The notes under the pieces were generated by a model. The model made no database searches. It was not told the DNA's origin and worked only from the letters and a program-made list of their open reading frames with translations. Source: Bacteroidota bacterium (lineage in GTDB: Bacteria > Bacteroidota > Bacteroidia > Chitinophagales > Chitinophagaceae). Taken from it: a stretch of DNA of 62,212 bases. Location of the stretch: the NCBI GenBank assembly GCA_003175695.1, contig PSRA01000191.1, positions 1 through 62,212 on the forward strand, read 5' to 3'. Positions within the stretch are counted from its first letter, which is position 1. Each line of letters starts with the position of its first letter. Below, piece by piece: positions 45,343-54,529 of this stretch. The position numbers were made by a program, and so were the translations under genes.

Positions 45343-46119
45343 ATGCGAAGAGGTAAATTAATTCATTTCGCTCTCTCGGTGGGAGCCTACTCTGCATTTG
45401 TTCCAAACATCATTGAACTTGCCAGGCAAAGATTGTCATCAAATGTGTGTGTTGCAAACGTCCACATGTTTGTAGAGGCGTGGCTTGACCAGAACTTTGC
45501 AAAGGTTATCAATAGTGCCGACATCATTACTCCTGACGGCAAACCACTTACCTGGGGAATGCGAATCTTGTATGGTATCAGGCAGGAAAGAGTCGCTGGA
45601 AGCGATATTCTGCCAGAATTACTACATGAATGCGAAAAGCAAAATTTGTCGGTTTTTTTTTATGGCGGTTCGCAAGATTTATTAGATGAAACATCCAGCT
45701 TTCTCAAAAATAAATACCCTCGGCTGGAAGTAGCCGGCTTTTACAGTCCACCATACCGGGAATTGACGGATGATGAAAATGCGGAGATTGTAAAAAAAAT
45801 AAATGACGCGGCTCCGAACATTGTTTTAGTTGTACTGGGATGCCCCAAACAGGAAAAATGGTCGTCCTATATGAAGGGAAAGATCAATTCACTCATGATA
45901 GGTTTCGGAGGTGCGTTGCCCTTACTCGTCGGCGTACAAAAAAGAGCGCCTCTATGGATGCAGCGCTCGGGACTGGAATGGTTATATCGGTTATCGGTGG
46001 AACCAAGGCGGTTATTCAAAAGATATGCAGTGACTAACACACTTTTCATATACCTGCTGACTAAGGAATTTTTGCGCATAAGAATATTTGGGCATCCGTC
46101 TCAATTTAATATAGTTTAA
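45343..46119 (+). CDS. WecG/TagA/CpsF-family glycosyltransferase
   Basis: A 258-aa enzyme of glycosyltransferase family 26. The signature region VNVHMF-like strand appears as VANVHMFVEAW, followed by IITPDGKPLTWGMRIL, VAGSDILPELL, FFYGGSQDLLDE, the catalytic-loop VLGCPKQEKWSSYM and GFGGALPLLVG with RAPLWMQRSGLEWLYRLSVEPRRLFKRY. Members transfer N-acetylmannosaminuronic acid or similar to a lipid-linked intermediate. It sits immediately before the initiating sugar transferase. Confidence 0.94.
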   Translation: MRRGKLIHFALSVGAYSAFVPNIIELARQRLSSNVCVANVHMFVEAWLDQNFAKVINSADIITPDGKPLTWGMRILYGIRQERVAGSDILPELLHECEKQNLSVFFYGGSQDLLDETSSFLKNKYPRLEVAGFYSPPYRELTDDENAEIVKKINDAAPNIVLVVLGCPKQEKWSSYMKGKINSLMIGFGGALPLLVGVQKRAPLWMQRSGLEWLYRLSVEPRRLFKRYAVTNTLFIYLLTKEFLRIRIFGHPSQFNIV

Positions 46120-46143
46120 TTCTTCAGTGAAATTTCCAAACAC

Positions 46144-47538
46144 ATGCATAGAAAATCATTGCTTTTGATACAGTGGCTTTTAGTCGGACTTGATGTTTTG
46201 TCGCTCAATGTGGTTTTTTGTTCGGCCTGTTATCATTTTCAGCAGCAGTTTGTGAAGGGATTAACTTTCTATTACGCTTCATTTATGTTCTATTTGAACA
46301 TTGCGTGGCTGTGCATTGCGCTTGTTGCAGGTCAATATAAAGAGAAAAGCATTGCATTCTTCGAAATTTTCGCCAGACGATCGCTTCGGGCTTACCTGCT
46401 TTTTGTGCTGTTTGGACTGATGTACTTGTTCTTTTCTAAACAGGTATATATTTCAAGATTATTTACCATAGTGGTGCTTCTTAGTTTTGCGCTGGCTCTA
46501 GCGTTTAACCGCTTTTTGTATATTTTCATCTGTAATTACTACAAGAAAACCGGAAGCGTCCTCGATAAGATTGTGATCGTAGGTTATAATGAGGTGTCAA
46601 AAAAGCTGGCAGCCTATCTTGAGAAGGATTTGCTGAGCAAATGTATTGTTGGTTTTTGCGATTCGCCTGAAAATGTGAAGGAATTGTCTAATTATCCTAT
46701 CCTCGGTAATGTTGACGAAGTGGTTAGTTTATGCAAGCTTTATGGAGTGGCAGAAATATATTCTACCATTGCGCCACGACAAAATCCAAAGATCTATCGG
46801 CTGATCAAAGATGCGGATTTTAATTGCATACGGTTTAAGGTAGTTCCAGATCTTAATCAATTTATTTCGCGCCTCGGCCAAATAGATTTTTTGGGTGACC
46901 TGCCTGTGATATCTCTTCGACACGAACCTCTGGAGGACACCGGTAACCGAATAAAGAAAAGGCTATTTGATCTTGTTTTCAGTTCTGTCGTGACTCTATT
47001 TTTATTGAGCTGGCTTTTTCCTCTCATCGCCATATTCATAAAACTCAGTTCCAAAGGCCCGGTTTTTTTTGTTCAAAAAAGAGCGGGAAGGAATAATAAG
47101 GTGTTTAATGTTCTTAAGTTCCGCACTCTTAAATGTCAACGAGGTGTAGAATCCTTCAAGCAAGTCAGCAAACATGATAACAGGGTTTTTAAGTTTGGGC
47201 GGTTTCTGAGAAGAACAAGCATGGATGAGATGCCGCAGTTTTTGAATGTGCTTGCTGGCCAGATGAGTGTATGCGGACCTAGGCCGCACCCATTTCAATT
47301 AAATGATGCCTACAAAACCGTTGTTGATAAATATATGGTGCGGCAGTTTTTGAAACCCGGTATTACGGGCTGGGCGCAGGTTAACGGTTTTCGGGGAGAA
47401 ACAGAAAATAAAATGAAGATGGCAAAAAGAATCGAAGCAGACCTCTGGTATCTTGAGAACTGGAGCTTTTGGCTCGATGTGAAAATAATATTTCTCACTA
47501 TTTTCAATATGGTAAAAGGAGAGGAGAATGCTTTCTAA
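46144..47538 (+). CDS. Polyprenyl glycosylphosphotransferase (WcaJ-like initiating enzyme)
   Basis: A 464-aa protein. Four to five N-terminal helices are followed by a CoA-binding-like region (DKIVIVGYNEVSKKLAAYLE) and a conserved C-terminal sugar transferase domain: KRLFDLVFSSVVTLFLLSWL, GPVFFVQKRAGRN, LKFRTLK, RRTSMDEMPQFLNVLAGQMSVCGPRPH and LKPGITGWAQVNGFRGE. It transfers sugar-1-phosphate to undecaprenyl phosphate, starting repeat-unit assembly. The stop overlaps the beta-helix gene by 11 bases. Confidence 0.95.
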   Translation: MHRKSLLLIQWLLVGLDVLSLNVVFCSACYHFQQQFVKGLTFYYASFMFYLNIAWLCIALVAGQYKEKSIAFFEIFARRSLRAYLLFVLFGLMYLFFSKQVYISRLFTIVVLLSFALALAFNRFLYIFICNYYKKTGSVLDKIVIVGYNEVSKKLAAYLEKDLLSKCIVGFCDSPENVKELSNYPILGNVDEVVSLCKLYGVAEIYSTIAPRQNPKIYRLIKDADFNCIRFKVVPDLNQFISRLGQIDFLGDLPVISLRHEPLEDTGNRIKKRLFDLVFSSVVTLFLLSWLFPLIAIFIKLSSKGPVFFVQKRAGRNNKVFNVLKFRTLKCQRGVESFKQVSKHDNRVFKFGRFLRRTSMDEMPQFLNVLAGQMSVCGPRPHPFQLNDAYKTVVDKYMVRQFLKPGITGWAQVNGFRGETENKMKMAKRIEADLWYLENWSFWLDVKIIFLTIFNMVKGEENAF

Positions 47539-49498
47539 ATTCTTTACGTTCCTGGCATTTTTCATTGTTTGCGCACCTTATTTTCTCAAGGCAACCAACT
47601 ATTTTTTTTCTTCAACCATCGGAGATGATTCAAGAAATAGCATGACGGCGCAATATCCAAATACGCCCTGGAAGACAATTGACAGATTGAATGCCTTTTT
47701 TAGCTCCCTGAAACCAGGGGATTCAGTATTTTTTAAAAGAGGGGACACATTCCAAGGCACTATCAGAATAACAAAATCGGGGTCGCTCTCATTTCCCATT
47801 GTTTTCACCGCTTACGGATCCGGCCCGATGCCTGTTGTGTCGGGGCTTATTTCTCTTTCATCATGGCGGGAAACCTCTGGAGGTATTTACAAAACTGGTT
47901 ATGCTTTGCATTCGCCCGTGCTAAAAATGCTTTTGCTGAATCGTATCCAGCAGCCCCTAGGCCGTGAACCTAATGCAGGATATCTCACTTACAAATCACA
48001 TGTAAATAATCTTTCGATTATTGGCGACCAATCGAAGAAGCCAGGCTGGCAAGGTGCACAAGTTGTTATTAGAAAAAACCGTTGGATCATTGACAAAGGT
48101 GAAATTATTTCGATCAAAGGAGACACAATAGAGTATTCCGGTGGCAGCAAAAATTTGCCTACCGACGGGTATGGTTATTTCATTCAAAATGATCTGAGAA
48201 CATTGGACAAGCCAGGTGAATGGTTTTTCGATCTGTCAAAAAAAGAAGTCTATGTTTTTTTTGGCAACAAAAAGCCAGGAGATTTTAAAGTGGATGTTAG
48301 TGATCGCGACTTCCTCGTCATCATCAACCATCAACGATTTCTCAAATTTGAGAACCTGTCATTTGAAGGTCCAGGTGTCAGCTGTTTTAAGATTTTGAAT
48401 TCGCCCTATGTGTGGATCCGACATTGCAATATTGATTTATCTGCAGCCGATGCTATTGATGCATCTGGATCTTCTTATCTCAACATCGAATATTGTCAAA
48501 TTGACCATTCTCTGAATGACGCGATCAATTTGGATATGGGTTGCAGGTTTGCGACATTAAGATATAACTTAATCAGAAATACGGGATTATTGCCCGGTAT
48601 GGGAGAAAGTGGCACGGGCTCCTACCAGGCGGTTTCCATTTTTGGAGATAACAGCATGGCAGAATTCAATGAAATCGACAGTACCGGGTATAACGCCGTC
48701 TATTTTGGTGGCAATTCTACAACGGTAAAGAATAATCGAATCGACTATTTCTGCACTGTCAAAGATGATGGTGCTGCTATCTATGTGGGCGATTGGAATG
48801 TTACAAGGCAAAAAAAAATAACCGGTAATATTATTTTTAACGGCATCGGCGCATCGCTGGGAACCAAATCATTTAATACATCTTCACAGGCGGAAGGAAT
48901 TTATATTGATGACAATAGTTCCGGTGTAGAGATTCAAGGTAATTCAATTTCAAAATGTCCTGATGGAGGAATAAAAATACATAACGCCCATGACGTGTAC
49001 ATTGAAGGCAATACCTTATTCGATAATGGGAACCAGCTATTGATTGCAGAGGATACTTTTTCTTCCCATAGTCCCGTGCGAAATATTGTTAGCAGAAAAA
49101 ATATTTTCTTCTGCAAATCATCCGGACAATTATGCCTGAACATGATATCAACAGCTGATGATCTTGATTCATTCGTCAGCATGGAAGACAACATTTACTT
49201 TCGACCTAAAGGAAACAACGTAGCGATCACGCTAGTATCTAAAATATGGTCTACATCTAGTACAACCAGTAACTTTTCTTTGTCTGAGTGGCAGGAGAAG
49301 CATCGGCAGGAAAAACGATCAAAACAGATTCTGGCGAGCGACCTGCCGCAACCTGAAGTTTATTTCGAGTGCAATTCTTCTCAAGCGGCCAGGACCATTT
49401 CCCTGAAGGGAACTTATGTTACGCCAGGTGAGCTGACCAGGTCAAATACCTTTAAATTGGAACCCTATCATTCAGTCCTCTTAATAAAAGATTTATAA
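47528..49498 (+). CDS. Right-handed beta-helix (polysaccharide-active?) exported protein
   Basis: A 656-aa protein with a signal peptide (MLSKFFTFLAFFIVCAPY). Early residues (DDSRNSMTAQYPNTPWKTI) match the start of the Pectate-lyase-like/DUF1565-type repeats. Parallel beta-helix rungs run from about 270 to 540, with asparagine-ladder strings such as ADAIDASGSSYLNIEYCQIDH, TVKNNRIDYF and VEIQGNSISKCPDGGIKIHN. No catalytic triad was identified. It overlaps the WcaJ gene and so belongs to the locus; a role as lyase, epimerase or binding protein on the polymer is inference. Confidence 0.85.
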   Translation: MLSKFFTFLAFFIVCAPYFLKATNYFFSSTIGDDSRNSMTAQYPNTPWKTIDRLNAFFSSLKPGDSVFFKRGDTFQGTIRITKSGSLSFPIVFTAYGSGPMPVVSGLISLSSWRETSGGIYKTGYALHSPVLKMLLLNRIQQPLGREPNAGYLTYKSHVNNLSIIGDQSKKPGWQGAQVVIRKNRWIIDKGEIISIKGDTIEYSGGSKNLPTDGYGYFIQNDLRTLDKPGEWFFDLSKKEVYVFFGNKKPGDFKVDVSDRDFLVIINHQRFLKFENLSFEGPGVSCFKILNSPYVWIRHCNIDLSAADAIDASGSSYLNIEYCQIDHSLNDAINLDMGCRFATLRYNLIRNTGLLPGMGESGTGSYQAVSIFGDNSMAEFNEIDSTGYNAVYFGGNSTTVKNNRIDYFCTVKDDGAAIYVGDWNVTRQKKITGNIIFNGIGASLGTKSFNTSSQAEGIYIDDNSSGVEIQGNSISKCPDGGIKIHNAHDVYIEGNTLFDNGNQLLIAEDTFSSHSPVRNIVSRKNIFFCKSSGQLCLNMISTADDLDSFVSMEDNIYFRPKGNNVAITLVSKIWSTSSTTSNFSLSEWQEKHRQEKRSKQILASDLPQPEVYFECNSSQAARTISLKGTYVTPGELTRSNTFKLEPYHSVLLIKDL

Positions 49499-49531
49499 TG
49501 GTTTTTCAGATTTCAGGTTACTGCAGGCTGT

Positions 49532-51370
49532 TTATTGCTTGATGAATGGGATAGTCTGTTTTTGTATCGGGCCCTGTAAAAGAATTACATACCATCCGGC
49601 AGGCCAGTTTGTTGCATCGACAGTTGTATTCGCATTTGTGAGGTAATGTGAATAGATAAGCCTTCCAGTGGCATCAAAGACCTGGATGAAAATTTTATCG
49701 ACGCCACTAAATCCAGTTGTCACCACCATTTGGTTGTGAACAGGGTTAGGTAAAACTGTTGCCTGACCGATGCCCTGTTTACCATTATTTACATAAATAA
49801 CACTGCTATAAGAAATGCCAGGGCCATTGTCAAAAATTCTCAAGCGGTAAAAATTCAGCCCATTGACCGGGTGTTCATCCATTAACTGATAAGAGGTTGA
49901 TGAACCAGCATTTTTTTCTACCGTTCCCAACCTGGCAAACGAAGAACCATCTACGCTTTTTTCCACTTCAAATGAGTCCAAATTATCGTCGTGCGTATAT
50001 TGCCAAAATAATTTGTTGTAAGGGCCCACTGCCATAGCTGACCATTGTGTAAGGTCTGAAAGCGGCAGCGTCGCGCCTTCAACCAGGAAAGCGCCAATAT
50101 CGGATTGAGTCCTCAAGCGCCCGTCATGATCAGTCATCGGTGCATCATTGCTGGTACCGGTCCCCACCGCAATACTACCCGGTTGCAAGTGAAAATCTGC
50201 AATCAACGGATTCATAGATGCCTTCACAAATCCAGGGTTGCCAACAACGGTGTTTGTTCCGTAAGGGTTTGCAGTTGCCGCATTTGCAGTCCACAGGTTG
50301 TGGTCGACAAAAATATTGGTTGAATTATATTGTCCAATTGGCTGGATCGCATCATGAGGATTGGAAATATTATTTACAAATGAAACATTACCGGCATTTA
50401 TCGCAGAAAGCTCGGGAGCGGTTGCCAATTCTGAAGTTTGGCAATTGAAGTAAACTGTGTTATTGGCGGCAACAACATTGTCTGACGAATAAACGTGTAT
50501 GCCTCTGCCGCCATTTCCAAATACCAAATTATTGGCAATGTAGGTGGAACTTTTGTAGGCCCCTAGAGTTGAACCGTTTTGAGTGTTCCTGGAATCATCG
50601 ATTATGATACCATTGCCATCAGTAATAGAGCCCACAGCAAAAAAAGGAATGAAATTTCTGTTGTTATAGCAGGTGTTATTGACAATTGAATCCTTTGTAC
50701 CAATGTACGAATCAGAATTCCAGAGTTGATAGAGTGAAATTCCGCTTCCATCATAAGGGCTGTACCATGCGCATTCCGAAACTGTGTTATTGCTGATGAC
50801 GATATAGTCTACCTGATTGCCCCCGATGCCGCCACCTCCGCATTTTTTTACTGTGCAGTTCCTGATAGTAATATGATGTGGGTGTTTGTTCGGATCGTTA
50901 TAGGCCACCTGAGCGGTTATTCCGCTACCGGATGTTAAAGGGTTACTCGTATTGTTTTGTTGCGACTGTGCGTAGGAGAGCGCTATGTTGTCATTATTGC
51001 CAATGACTGTAAAGCCGTCAATTATTATATAGGAAGATCCCGATAAAGAAATACCAGACCAGTTAGAGGAAAGCTGAATGACCGGCGTGTGACCTGGGTA
51101 GTTTTTAAAAACAATCCACTTCGACGAAGTTCCCTGTTTACCAATGTCCATTACGAAGGTGCCGTATGCCTGATTGGTGTAGGTCCCATTCATGACTAAA
51201 ACAGTGTCGCCTGGTTGAGCAATATCTGCTCCTTGCTGGAGTGTTTGGAAAGCGGTAGCCTCGGATAAACCATTTGAGTTGTCTCCGGAAGGACTAACAT
51301 AATACACAGTTGATGCAGCTGTCTTCGCTAATAGCAAAAGAAGTAACAGCAGTAATGGATGGCGGTTCAT
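49532..51370 (-). CDS. Secreted right-handed beta-helix protein with T9SS sorting domain
   Basis: A 612-aa protein: signal peptide (ending AKTAAST), a DUF1565/pectate-lyase-like entry (YYVSPSGDNSNGLSEATAFQTLQQG), beta-helix rungs (IIIDGFTVIGNNDNIAL, ITIRNCTVKKCGGGGIGGNQV, YIVISNNTVSECAW), a fibronectin-like region from about 430 (LFWQYTHDDNLDSFEVEKS) and a C-terminal T9SS type A sorting domain (VLPNPVHNQMVVTT ... GWYVILLQGP). It is thus secreted and probably anchored on the surface. It is convergent with the previous gene, but the shared fold suggests a common substrate. Confidence 0.9.
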   Translation of the reverse strand: MNRHPLLLLLLLLLAKTAASTVYYVSPSGDNSNGLSEATAFQTLQQGADIAQPGDTVLVMNGTYTNQAYGTFVMDIGKQGTSSKWIVFKNYPGHTPVIQLSSNWSGISLSGSSYIIIDGFTVIGNNDNIALSYAQSQQNNTSNPLTSGSGITAQVAYNDPNKHPHHITIRNCTVKKCGGGGIGGNQVDYIVISNNTVSECAWYSPYDGSGISLYQLWNSDSYIGTKDSIVNNTCYNNRNFIPFFAVGSITDGNGIIIDDSRNTQNGSTLGAYKSSTYIANNLVFGNGGRGIHVYSSDNVVAANNTVYFNCQTSELATAPELSAINAGNVSFVNNISNPHDAIQPIGQYNSTNIFVDHNLWTANAATANPYGTNTVVGNPGFVKASMNPLIADFHLQPGSIAVGTGTSNDAPMTDHDGRLRTQSDIGAFLVEGATLPLSDLTQWSAMAVGPYNKLFWQYTHDDNLDSFEVEKSVDGSSFARLGTVEKNAGSSTSYQLMDEHPVNGLNFYRLRIFDNGPGISYSSVIYVNNGKQGIGQATVLPNPVHNQMVVTTGFSGVDKIFIQVFDATGRLIYSHYLTNANTTVDATNWPAGWYVILLQGPIQKQTIPFIKQ

Positions 51371-51537
51371 TACATGGCGTTTGGTTACGAAAAGCAGTTG
51401 TTGTTTACCTCAATAGAGATTCAAACTTGTAATTTCAGTTTTAGAGTTTGAAGTCGTGGTTCGTTTCGAGGGAGTGTAGAGGAGTTTTACCAAAGATTAT
51501 GCCACTATGAATAGTGTGACTATTTTTCCACGGATGA

Positions 51538-51569
51538 CAAAGGTAAAAAAATACTCTTCTAAAAAACAA
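51538..51569 (-). promoter_or_regulatory. Candidate promoter for the secreted beta-helix gene, in a 381-base divergent intergenic region
   Basis: On the minus strand TACCTTTG (complement of 51538-51545) matches TAnnTTTG with TTG (complement of 51567-51569) 21 bases upstream. It lies about 170 bases before the start codon at 51370. No clear promoter for the plus-strand response regulator at 51752 was found. The rest of 51371-51751 shows no gene. Confidence 0.4.
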
Positions 51570-51751
51570 GAATTATTTCCATATTTTTCTTTTTTGAAAG
51601 AAACAGATCGGTTGCCTTGACGACAAATCCGTATCGTGTTTGTTTGTCGTTTTTTATACTACAGCAGAGCCATAGTTTATGCTATACAAATATGAGATTA
51701 ATCACTACTTATGAATAAGTTCATCTAAAATAAATTGCGCGTTCTATAAAA

Positions 51752-52219
51752 TTGTCATTAGAAACTAACCGATCGTTGCCAAAAGTTCTAATTATAGACG
51801 ACAGTGAACTGTTTGGGAGCAGGCTGAAAGAACTGCTTTCAGACATTCAGTCAGTTGAAGTACTGGCCCAGGCAAGATCGGCGAAAGAAGGTTTGGCTGT
51901 TCTCGAAATGTCGGATCCCGACATCATTTTCCTGGATATTCAACTGCCTGATGCAAGTGGTGCGACAATCTTGCCGATCATCAGAGAAGTAAAACCTAAG
52001 GTAAGTGTGATTGTTCTCTCTAATTTAGACACCGACCTGCAAAAGCTTCTCTTCCCTCGATCAGGCGGAGATTATTATCTCGACAAATCGAAAGGAATTT
52101 TCAAAATTCCTGAAATTATAAATAAGATTATTAACGCAGAACAGGTTCCTGAGACCATATTTCCTCTTCAAGGAAGAGCTAATTCATATTACAAGAATGT
52201 CGTCGCTACTGCAGGCTAA
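51752..52219 (+). CDS. Single-domain response regulator
   Basis: A 155-aa protein, probably started at TTG, since no ATG lies in frame near the N-terminus. The receiver fold is complete: acidic pair in LIIDDSELFG, the phospho-acceptor Asp in IIFLDIQLPDASG, Thr/Ser switch in VIVLSNLD and the conserved Lys in YYLDKSKG. There is no output domain. It stands just upstream of a dead hybrid kinase and may have worked with it. A single-domain regulator usually acts by protein contact. Confidence 0.85.
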   Translation: MSLETNRSLPKVLIIDDSELFGSRLKELLSDIQSVEVLAQARSAKEGLAVLEMSDPDIIFLDIQLPDASGATILPIIREVKPKVSVIVLSNLDTDLQKLLFPRSGGDYYLDKSKGIFKIPEIINKIINAEQVPETIFPLQGRANSYYKNVVATAG

Positions 52220-52284
52220 TGGTTCGATCTAAATGGAGATATTCTTGAAGCTTCATTGAAGAAACGCAGGCACCGACTGGTTTA

Positions 52285-52905
52285 CCGGGAAAAATAAAAT
52301 AAAGATCGTTGCAGAAAATGCAAATTAGAAATACGCACAGCTGTGGGCAGGATGTCCTCATTATTACTACTTTAGAAAGGAACAATCTTTGCATCGTAAT
52401 TAAAGACACTGATATTGGCATAGGTAATGAGGAAGACGCAGATAAGCTCTTTAGCACTTTCATACACCGGACTCAGGTTCTCAAATCGCACGAAGGACCA
52501 GTTTAGGGACTTTCTCTTACAAACAAATTTTAGCTTCAATGCGGGAGCATAAATGTTGAGAGTGATCTCGGCAAAGAAGCTGTTCAGATGATTTTACCAA
52601 CATCGGGAGGCTGAAATACTTATTGCAGAAGATAATCCAGCAAATCTGAAATTGCCCGAAGATTTGTTGTACACCGTAGCGGTGTTTAAATTTATCCAAA
52701 AAGCCCTCCTGCGCTCATCTTGATGGATGTTGCCCTGCCCGGGGAGATGGGAACAACCCGTCTGTTAAGAAAGATCCAGCAACCAGAAATATTTTTATCG
52801 TTGCAGTTATCTCAAGTACGATGAAGGGTGATTGTGAAAAATTGTTAGCCGATAGCTAGACTTTCAAACCTATTTAAACACGTCCCTTTGTAACCTGAAT
52901 TAAAG
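52285..52905 (+). pseudogene. Decayed hybrid histidine kinase (ATPase plus receiver)
   Basis: Pieces of a hybrid kinase appear in order but in different frames. In the frame from 52309, LCIVIKDTDIGIGNEEDADKL is a HATPase G1 region. Reading on, with a shift, GLSLTNKF and ESDLGKEAVQMILP follow. Then the receiver: AEILIAEDNPANLKL, PALILMDVALPGEMG and, shifted again, AVISSTMKGDCEKLLA and TFKPI-TRPFVT. Stops and at least three frameshifts break it, and the part between DLLYTV and the MD motif is missing. There is no intact start or H-box. This is a dead gene. Confidence 0.75.
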
Positions 52906-52950
52906 AATATCGTGCTTAATCAATTTATTGATTAGTGATGCGAGATATTG

Positions 52951-53922
52951 ATGATTATGCCTGAAATTAGTCATATTCTGAATCGTTTTGATGTTCCTTT
53001 TTTCTCCCTCGACAAGAAGAGTGCTATCACTTACTTGAACAAAAAGGCCGGGGAATTCTTTGGTTGCAATTTGCAAGAAATGATCGGCAAAAAAATAGAT
53101 GAGATCCCCCAATCTTCATTCTTTCGCAGCTTCGCAAACATCTACCAGGAAGCTTTGACCGAACAACGATCGGTTTGCGTGCAAAATTATTATAGCGAAA
53201 AGTCCGTCTGGCTTCAACATCTTATTTATCCATCTGAAGATGGATTGACAGCCTGTGTCATTGATATTACAAAAAGTGAAAAAGTGCGGGAAGAAGAAAG
53301 AATCAATCTTTCCCGTGAGATACATGATGAATTGGGACAGCAGCTAACGGCTTTGATGATGGATATTGCATGGCTCGATAATCAAATGGGGAAAAAGGAA
53401 CCACGCATACGAAAAAAAATTGACGACATCAACGACCTCTTGAATATCACCGTGGAGACGCTGAGGAAAATTTCAACTGACCTGCATCCCCAGATCTTGG
53501 ATGACCTGGGCCTAATTGCAGGACTTGAATGGCAAAATCGCCAATTTGAAAAAAGTTCGGGCATTGCCGTGCAGTTCCAATGCGGCATAGCGAATCCTGC
53601 TTTTCCATCCAGCATAGCTATTTGCCTATTCAGGATTTACCAGGAGTCTTTGACCAACATTGCGCGTCACGCTGAAGCTCAAATGGTCTCGACTGCATTG
53701 GAATGGAAGGACGACGGCATTTTGCTAAACATTACGGACAATGGCAAAGGATTCAACACGGAGGTGGCAAGGCTTAAAGGAAGGAGCGGGCTGGCGATTA
53801 TGAAAGAAAGGGCAATGCAGGTTGGCGGCCAATGGAGGATTAACAGCGAGCCCAACAAAGGAACCAGTATTACGGTACACATACCTAAAGCAGCTTCCCA
53901 TGATCAGTATAATAATAGCTGA
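52951..53922 (+). CDS. PAS-domain histidine kinase of the NarX/DesK type
   Basis: About 323 aa from the ATG at 52951 (TTG at 52948 is the alternative). A PAS domain at about 5-115 (ILNRFDVPFFSLDKKSAITYLN), then the HisKA_3 dimerisation motif SREIHDELGQQLTALMMDI with the phospho-acceptor histidine, and a HATPase domain with NITDNGKGFN and a GRSGLAIMKERAMQVGG G2 box. No membrane helices, so it senses a cytoplasmic signal. It overlaps its cognate response regulator by 23 bases. Confidence 0.92.
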   Translation: MIMPEISHILNRFDVPFFSLDKKSAITYLNKKAGEFFGCNLQEMIGKKIDEIPQSSFFRSFANIYQEALTEQRSVCVQNYYSEKSVWLQHLIYPSEDGLTACVIDITKSEKVREEERINLSREIHDELGQQLTALMMDIAWLDNQMGKKEPRIRKKIDDINDLLNITVETLRKISTDLHPQILDDLGLIAGLEWQNRQFEKSSGIAVQFQCGIANPAFPSSIAICLFRIYQESLTNIARHAEAQMVSTALEWKDDGILLNITDNGKGFNTEVARLKGRSGLAIMKERAMQVGGQWRINSEPNKGTSITVHIPKAASHDQYNNS

Positions 53923-54529
53923 TGATCACGCCGTGGTAAGGGAAGGACTCAAAAGGATTCTTCTTGAGGAGTATAGTTTTGCGTTAATAGAAGAAGTGAA
54001 GGACACAGAAGAGCTTATTAGCGCAGCTATGAAGGGCAATTGGGATATGGTGATCTGCGACCTTTCTATGCCTGGTAGAAGTGGATTGGATGCTCTTCAC
54101 CAGATAAAAAAAATCTTCCCCAAATTACCAGTTTTAATTCTTAGCATTCATCCGGAGGAAGAATATGCTGTAAGAGCTTTAAAAGCAGGTGCTGCAGGAT
54201 ATCTCACCAAAAATGTTGCACCAAAAGAGCTGATCAGCGCGGTTCAAAAAGTATTAAACGGGAAGATTTTCATATCACAATCGTTCGCTGAAAAATTGGC
54301 AACAGACATTGCCCAGGAAAGTGGTAAAGCTCCTCATGAAATACTTTCTGACCGTGAGTTTGATGTGCTCAAATTGATTTCTTCGGGAAAATCAGTTTCG
54401 GAAATCGCAGAGCAGCTTTCGCTGGGTATTACTACCATAAGCACTTACAGGGTCAGGATACTAAAGAAGATGCGAATGAAGACCAACGCTGATCTGATGA
54501 GATATGCCCTGGATAATAGGTTAATTTAA
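53900..54529 (+). CDS. NarL/FixJ-family response regulator
   Basis: About 209 aa from the ATG at 53900, which begins MISIIIADDHAVVREGLKRI; a longer frame from 53822 adds 26 residues that lie inside the kinase gene and is not the start. Receiver: acidic pair DD at residues 8-9, phospho-acceptor in MVICDLSMPGRSG, switch in ILSIHP, Lys in GYLTKN. C-terminal LuxR-type HTH: LSDREFDVLKLISSGKSVSE and TTISTYRVRILKKM. It overlaps the kinase by 23 bases, so the two are coupled. Confidence 0.94.
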   Translation: MISIIIADDHAVVREGLKRILLEEYSFALIEEVKDTEELISAAMKGNWDMVICDLSMPGRSGLDALHQIKKIFPKLPVLILSIHPEEEYAVRALKAGAAGYLTKNVAPKELISAVQKVLNGKIFISQSFAEKLATDIAQESGKAPHEILSDREFDVLKLISSGKSVSEIAEQLSLGITTISTYRVRILKKMRMKTNADLMRYALDNRLI

